A DNA stretch of 64,000 nucleotides from Ignelater luminosus. Taxonomy: Eukaryota > Arthropoda > Insecta > Coleoptera > Elateridae. Position numbers and translations under genes: made by a program. Below the pieces are notes generated by a model. The model ran no database searches and was not told where the DNA came from. It saw nothing but the letters and a program-made list of their open reading frames with translations. The DNA is taken from NCBI GenBank assembly GCA_011009095.1, contig VTPC01090616.1:48231-112230 (forward strand), in the 5' to 3' direction. Shown here piece by piece: positions 60,241-64,000 of this stretch (the first letter of the stretch is position 1; every line of letters starts with the position of its first letter).

Positions 60241-60820
60241 GAGTATCTTGCAACGGGGAAAACCGAAAAAAGAGGCCTAATCCCGTTACGGAATTTCGGA
60301 AGATGTTCAATCCCGTAGCTCAAAGCCGAAGACGGGGGGGGGGCTTTAATCTGAACATAAGGGCGCCAGAAGTTGAAGATTAAAATACTATGCCGGGCCA
60401 TGCAGCTTGTCGCAGACCGACACTCTGTATAAATGTGTTATAAATATTACTACCCTGTATATAGGTACAATCAAATTGGCAGATAAGGCGATAGGTATTT
60501 ATAACCCGGGACGTACTTACGAAAGGTGCTTTCCTAATAGACTTACCCGGGGAAAAGCTATCAGCTTATTTATTTTAAGACTAAACAAATAAACAACACC
60601 TCTTTTATGGCTAGACTGGAGAACTATTATCAAATAAACACAAAATGGTTACGTTAATTAATTTCGTTGGTTAGCAGCATCGACTCCTGCAAGAGGGGGT
60701 TTTCGACCTATTGTCTTTAATCATAACAAACTAGCAAAATTATTATTATTAATTCTATCTTCCTCTTTCCCAGGACTGGCTCACAATCAGTTCACAGGAG
60801 ATGGCATACCCTGAAAATCT
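60241..60820. repeat. GC-enriched unassigned block with a 10-G run
   Basis: Phrases such as GCAACGGGGAAAACCG, TAATCCCGTTACGGAATTTC, TACCCGGGGAAAAGC and a run of ten G at 60334-60343 contrast with the flanks. Two CTGTATA-type mariner ends (about 60423 and 60453) lie close together. A polypyrimidine-AG resembling a splice acceptor is at about 60753-60773. I infer repeat debris; no protein was recognised. Confidence 0.3.
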
Positions 60821-61425
60821 TGTAGGTACCAACAAAGACACAATAAAACTAACCAATGTTATACAATATCTGTTTATTCTTGTCCTGAATGCAAAACAAA
60901 GAAAGTGAGACAAAAAAAAGTGTAAATATATCGCTAAACAAACAACCTAGGCGACAACAATAATTCAGTATATTATTCACACATTCGCATAGTTTTCAGT
61001 CACAAACTTAGCAAACAAAATTCCTCACACAATAAGAAAGTTATCACGGCTAATATTCCGAACTTAATTACGAGATCACACAATTTCTAGTCAGTCAAGA
61101 CGACGTTTTTCTGAAATTTTTACAAAACCTCTCCTGCATAATAAAATTCCCAACACCCAAAAGTTAAAACGGCACAGAAAGATCTTGTATTAAGAAGTCG
61201 TTTTGCGCGTTTGCTAACGATATTAACAGGACGAAGATCGAAGGGCAAGTCCGGTCTCGGGGCGCATCACCTAGCGGCGGCCAGCCTATCACGTGGCGAC
61301 TCGAGCTAACACAAACCCCTTTCACACTAACAAAAGGTAAATACATGGGATCTGCTATTAGGAACAGGGAATTTTACAACTCAACGCGGCAGTGTAAATG
61401 GTACTTGAATGTTCGCTCCGCTACA
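60821..61425 (-). mobile_element. Possible solo LTR, 605 bp
   Basis: The block begins TGTAGGTACC and ends CTCCGCTACA, giving the TGTAG/CTACA inverted termini of an LTR. On the minus strand it would start TGTAGCGGAGCG with a GC-rich U3 and carry AATAAA about 60 bases before its end. No 5-bp target duplication, primer-binding site or internal region is visible. It may be an old solo LTR or chance framing of a GC-rich patch. Confidence 0.35.
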
Positions 61426-62074
61426 AAGAAGCTGAAATTTCTTAGAATTCCGTCCGCTTCAGCGACATGAAAAATCTTATCGGAACATGATGCAGAAATA
61501 TAATTTTATAAAATAAAATAAACTTCCTAATAAATGAATTTCTATTCAATAAAATAAACCAATGTAAATTTTATAATAGAATTGAGAGGAATAAACATCT
61601 ACTTCCAAATTAAATTAAGTTAGAAGTCGAATGTTTACACGTTAATTCAAAATAACATTACAATCTATCTGAAAAATAATGTTAAGGTAATGGCTTATAA
61701 CTAACGCTAATTCCAACGATACTGTAATGATATAAGTTTTGAAATGACTTTTAAGATTCATTCTGCTCATTAAATTTCATCAAACGTTCGAGTAAACACG
61801 AAAGGAAATTATTTTTGACATAATATCTGTTAATTCAAAGTAAATTTTCTTAATAATATATTGCTCTATTTTTAAAATTAAGTGCACTGTATTCTTGAGC
61901 AACCTTTAATTTTTCCTACCTCCTTTATATGGTACATGACTTTAGTGCTAACTTTGATTTCAGACATGCAGAACTTTTTGTATTACTTTCATTTGCTACA
62001 AACTTCTTGAACCACACTGTATTAACAATCATATCAAAAATACGTACGTTAGAAATGTGATGTAATATTAAGCG
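61426..62074. other. AT-rich spacer
   Basis: Nothing recognised. Confidence 0.5.
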
Positions 62075-62475
62075 TTATGGTATGGGGTTGCATGTCTGAC
62101 TAAGGTGTTGGTCGACTACATATCTGTCTGAAATGATCGATACCACAAAGTGCCTTGAAGTATTGTAGAATAAGGTGATACTTAATGGAAAAGACTTGTG
62201 TGGACAATCTTTTATTTTGCATAACGATAAGGTACCTTGTCTTAGGGCAAAGCTAATTCAATCTTGAATGACCATCAATCGGATAAACAGAAACTGAACT
62301 GATCAGCAATCCGCTGATCTCAATTCAATAGAAGAAAAAACAAAAACAGAGTTAATCAAATTTCTAGTTCAAGCTTTATATGCCTATATTTCGAAGGAGA
62401 AGTTTGGGAAATTGATAAATTCCATGCTAGAGGAATCTGAATCTTTATCAAGAACTGGTTAACCAAATATTGATA
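62075..62475 (+). pseudogene. Tc1-like transposase remnant
   Basis: Read across frames on the plus strand: VMVWGCMS near 62079-62102, the conserved start of the Tc1 second block. GVGRLH and a FxLHNDKVPCLRAKLIQS segment follow near 62210-62265, where the catalytic QQDNAPxH motif has become LHNDKVPC. Then SADLNSIEEKTKTELI at about 62310-62360 stands in place of SPDLNPIENLW. Stops and frameshifts are frequent. No TIR was identified, so the element limits are unknown. Confidence 0.65.
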
Positions 62476-64000
62476 ATAGTTTAGATATAAGTAACAAACA
62501 AGTACTTGCTATATTGCATAATTCCGAAGTTCCTTTTCTTCTTCACATTGTCTATAGTCTTGTAATTAGAAATAAATTTCTTTTTCAATTATATCTTTTT
62601 TCTAATCAAAACTTCTACTGTGGTTTCTTATAAAATTATTGTGACTAACTACCTGTGTGATATAGAAAGCGAATAGTTAAAACATATTTTAGAGTAGTTA
62701 GTGCATTTGGAATTTAATTTTTCTCAATTTTTAAAGTAATGCCGACTTTTTCATATCTCTGTAAATATAATTTGTAATTCTGGTTTATTCTTAATGTTGA
62801 AATTAATTTTTAAAAAATGTAAACAAGTACTTATGAAACACAAACTGCTATTTGTCTTGCTTTAAGAACCACGAGTTGTTTTCAGAGATCAGTTTAAAAA
62901 ATACAAGAAATATTGTAGTCTAAAAATAAATGATAAATTAAGGCAGCAATTATAACATTTAATTCCATCCATCTCGCTGCTAACGAACTCTTTTAATTAA
63001 GTTTTTCACGAAATTAAGCCTAAACCATGAAATTTTTAAAAACGTAAGTGGATTTAAACAACATTTATTGCGTAATAATAGCGTGATTAAAAAGTAAATC
63101 GAAAAGAAAGCCTGAAATGAAAAAGAATCAAAGGACCTCGTGCTTTGCTACATTCTAGAAGAAACATCAAAAATAGACAGTTAAGCCGAGAATAAATTAA
63201 TAGGATCGGTCTGCTGTCCTGCAAAATTGGTTAATTATGGTCGGTTCAGAAGAAGTTGCTTATGTTTACAACAATACAATTTTTATCACCGTTTTTTCTC
63301 TGTTTTGTGGGAACCTAATCAGCGGTTGTAATGTTAATTAACAGTAATTTTCATTTCTCTGCATGGATTGTTATTTTGTTTTTGTTTGCTTTTTTCATTG
63401 ATGTTAGCTAACCTGTATACATGGTGCTATGCTAATGCACGACCTTGACATTGGTTCGTTTCGATGTTTCTATTATACGGCATTTTATTCATTGTTTCAC
63501 AGCATAATGAATAATGTTTAGTATTTTATTTTGTAAGTACTCTAAAAGTTTTAATTAATTTAATATTTTCATTTTTCTCGTAACTTACAACGCTTATCAT
63601 ATCAATAAATTTGTGCTGTCACTCAATGACTGGATATTAAATAGCATTCAGAGTAGCAATCTTTCTACTTTATTCCATCGGCCAGCTTTCAATTACATGA
63701 TTTACAAACGATACTCCATCCAAACGACGACCATTAAATGTCATTCGTAGGTATTTTATGGTTTGAAAACAAGTTTCTAAAAGATACATCTAGAACACGC
63801 CCGAAAGAAATTTTTAAAGAATTTTAAAATATTAACAGTATAACCGTTAATGTACAGAATTTTTTAGTTTGTCAAAAAAAAGAAACTTGGCTACTCAGTG
63901 TTTATGACATTAACTAACACCTCGTTTTTTAATGCAATTAACTGCACAGACATCATCTTTATATATTTGAAATTCTGACCCCAATTTTACCTATCTACTA
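62476..64000. other. AT-rich window end without recognised gene
   Basis: A short minus-strand frame near 63760-63670 (MTFNGRRLDGVSFVNHVIES) looks coding-like but is too short and unmatched to call. Otherwise nothing was seen. Confidence 0.4.

Noticed and set aside
60334..60343. Run of ten G considered as a quadruplex regulatory site
   Set aside because: A single run without further G tracts cannot form a standard quadruplex, and there is no gene nearby.
60753..60910. Splice-acceptor-like tract followed by an open frame, considered as an exon
   Set aside because: The frame is short, matches nothing recognised, and overlaps the candidate LTR.
63670..63760. Short minus-strand coding-like stretch near the window end
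   Set aside because: Too short, no recognised family and no splice context.
1..64000. CRISPR arrays, operons, bacterial promoters and ribosome binding sites
   Set aside because: None seen. The sequence is eukaryotic, with a spliced gene and insect transposons.

Overview
The window looks like AT-rich nuclear DNA from an arthropod, most likely an insect. A beetle would fit the repeat content and base composition, but the sequence does not prove the order. Only one host gene is recognisable: the first coding exon of a peptide-hormone G-protein-coupled receptor of the CAPA/pyrokinin (neuromedin-U-receptor-like) group, on the + strand at 29925-30768. It runs from the extracellular N-terminus through transmembrane segment 5 and breaks at a strong splice donor in the third intracellular loop. 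The exon for TM6, TM7 and the C-tail was not found in the remaining 33 kb, so the right half of the window is probably one very long intron. Upstream there is a plausible 70-nt 5'UTR intron and a CpG-rich patch.

Almost everything else is a graveyard of transposable elements. Left part (0-16 kb): a broken CR1/Jockey-type LINE on the - strand (112-385 and 1815-3530), a TA-flanked MITE (4081-4610), a short hAT MITE (5237-5525), a pair of 13-bp inverted ends 2 kb apart (9407-11360), and a 2.3-kb element with about 200-bp terminal inverted repeats enclosing a decayed arthropod repeat-family protein (12377-14664). Middle (19-28 kb): a decayed Tc1/mariner element (19121-20352) lies four bases from a long-TIR relative (20357-21355). 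A second copy of that relative (22040-22852) has split a Jockey-like LINE (21630-24020). At 26423-27953 a mariner-like element carries another TIR element (26442-27390) inserted in its left TIR.

Right part (32-64 kb): a mariner transposase pseudogene (32279-33350), an RTE-like LINE (39440-41525), two decayed proteins of multicopy arthropod families (44434-45686 on +, 51701-53130 on -), an hAT element with 8-bp target duplications (49440-50750), a TA-flanked MITE (56220-56640), a possible solo LTR (60821-61425) and a Tc1 remnant (62075-62475). All transposon coding regions seen carry stops, frameshifts or deletions, so none looks autonomous.

The genes do not form a pathway or operon. The biology is one neuropeptide-receptor exon embedded in layered, mostly dead mobile DNA. 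Coordinates of element ends come from pairing inverted ends by eye. Protein family names come from motif recognition without database searching.
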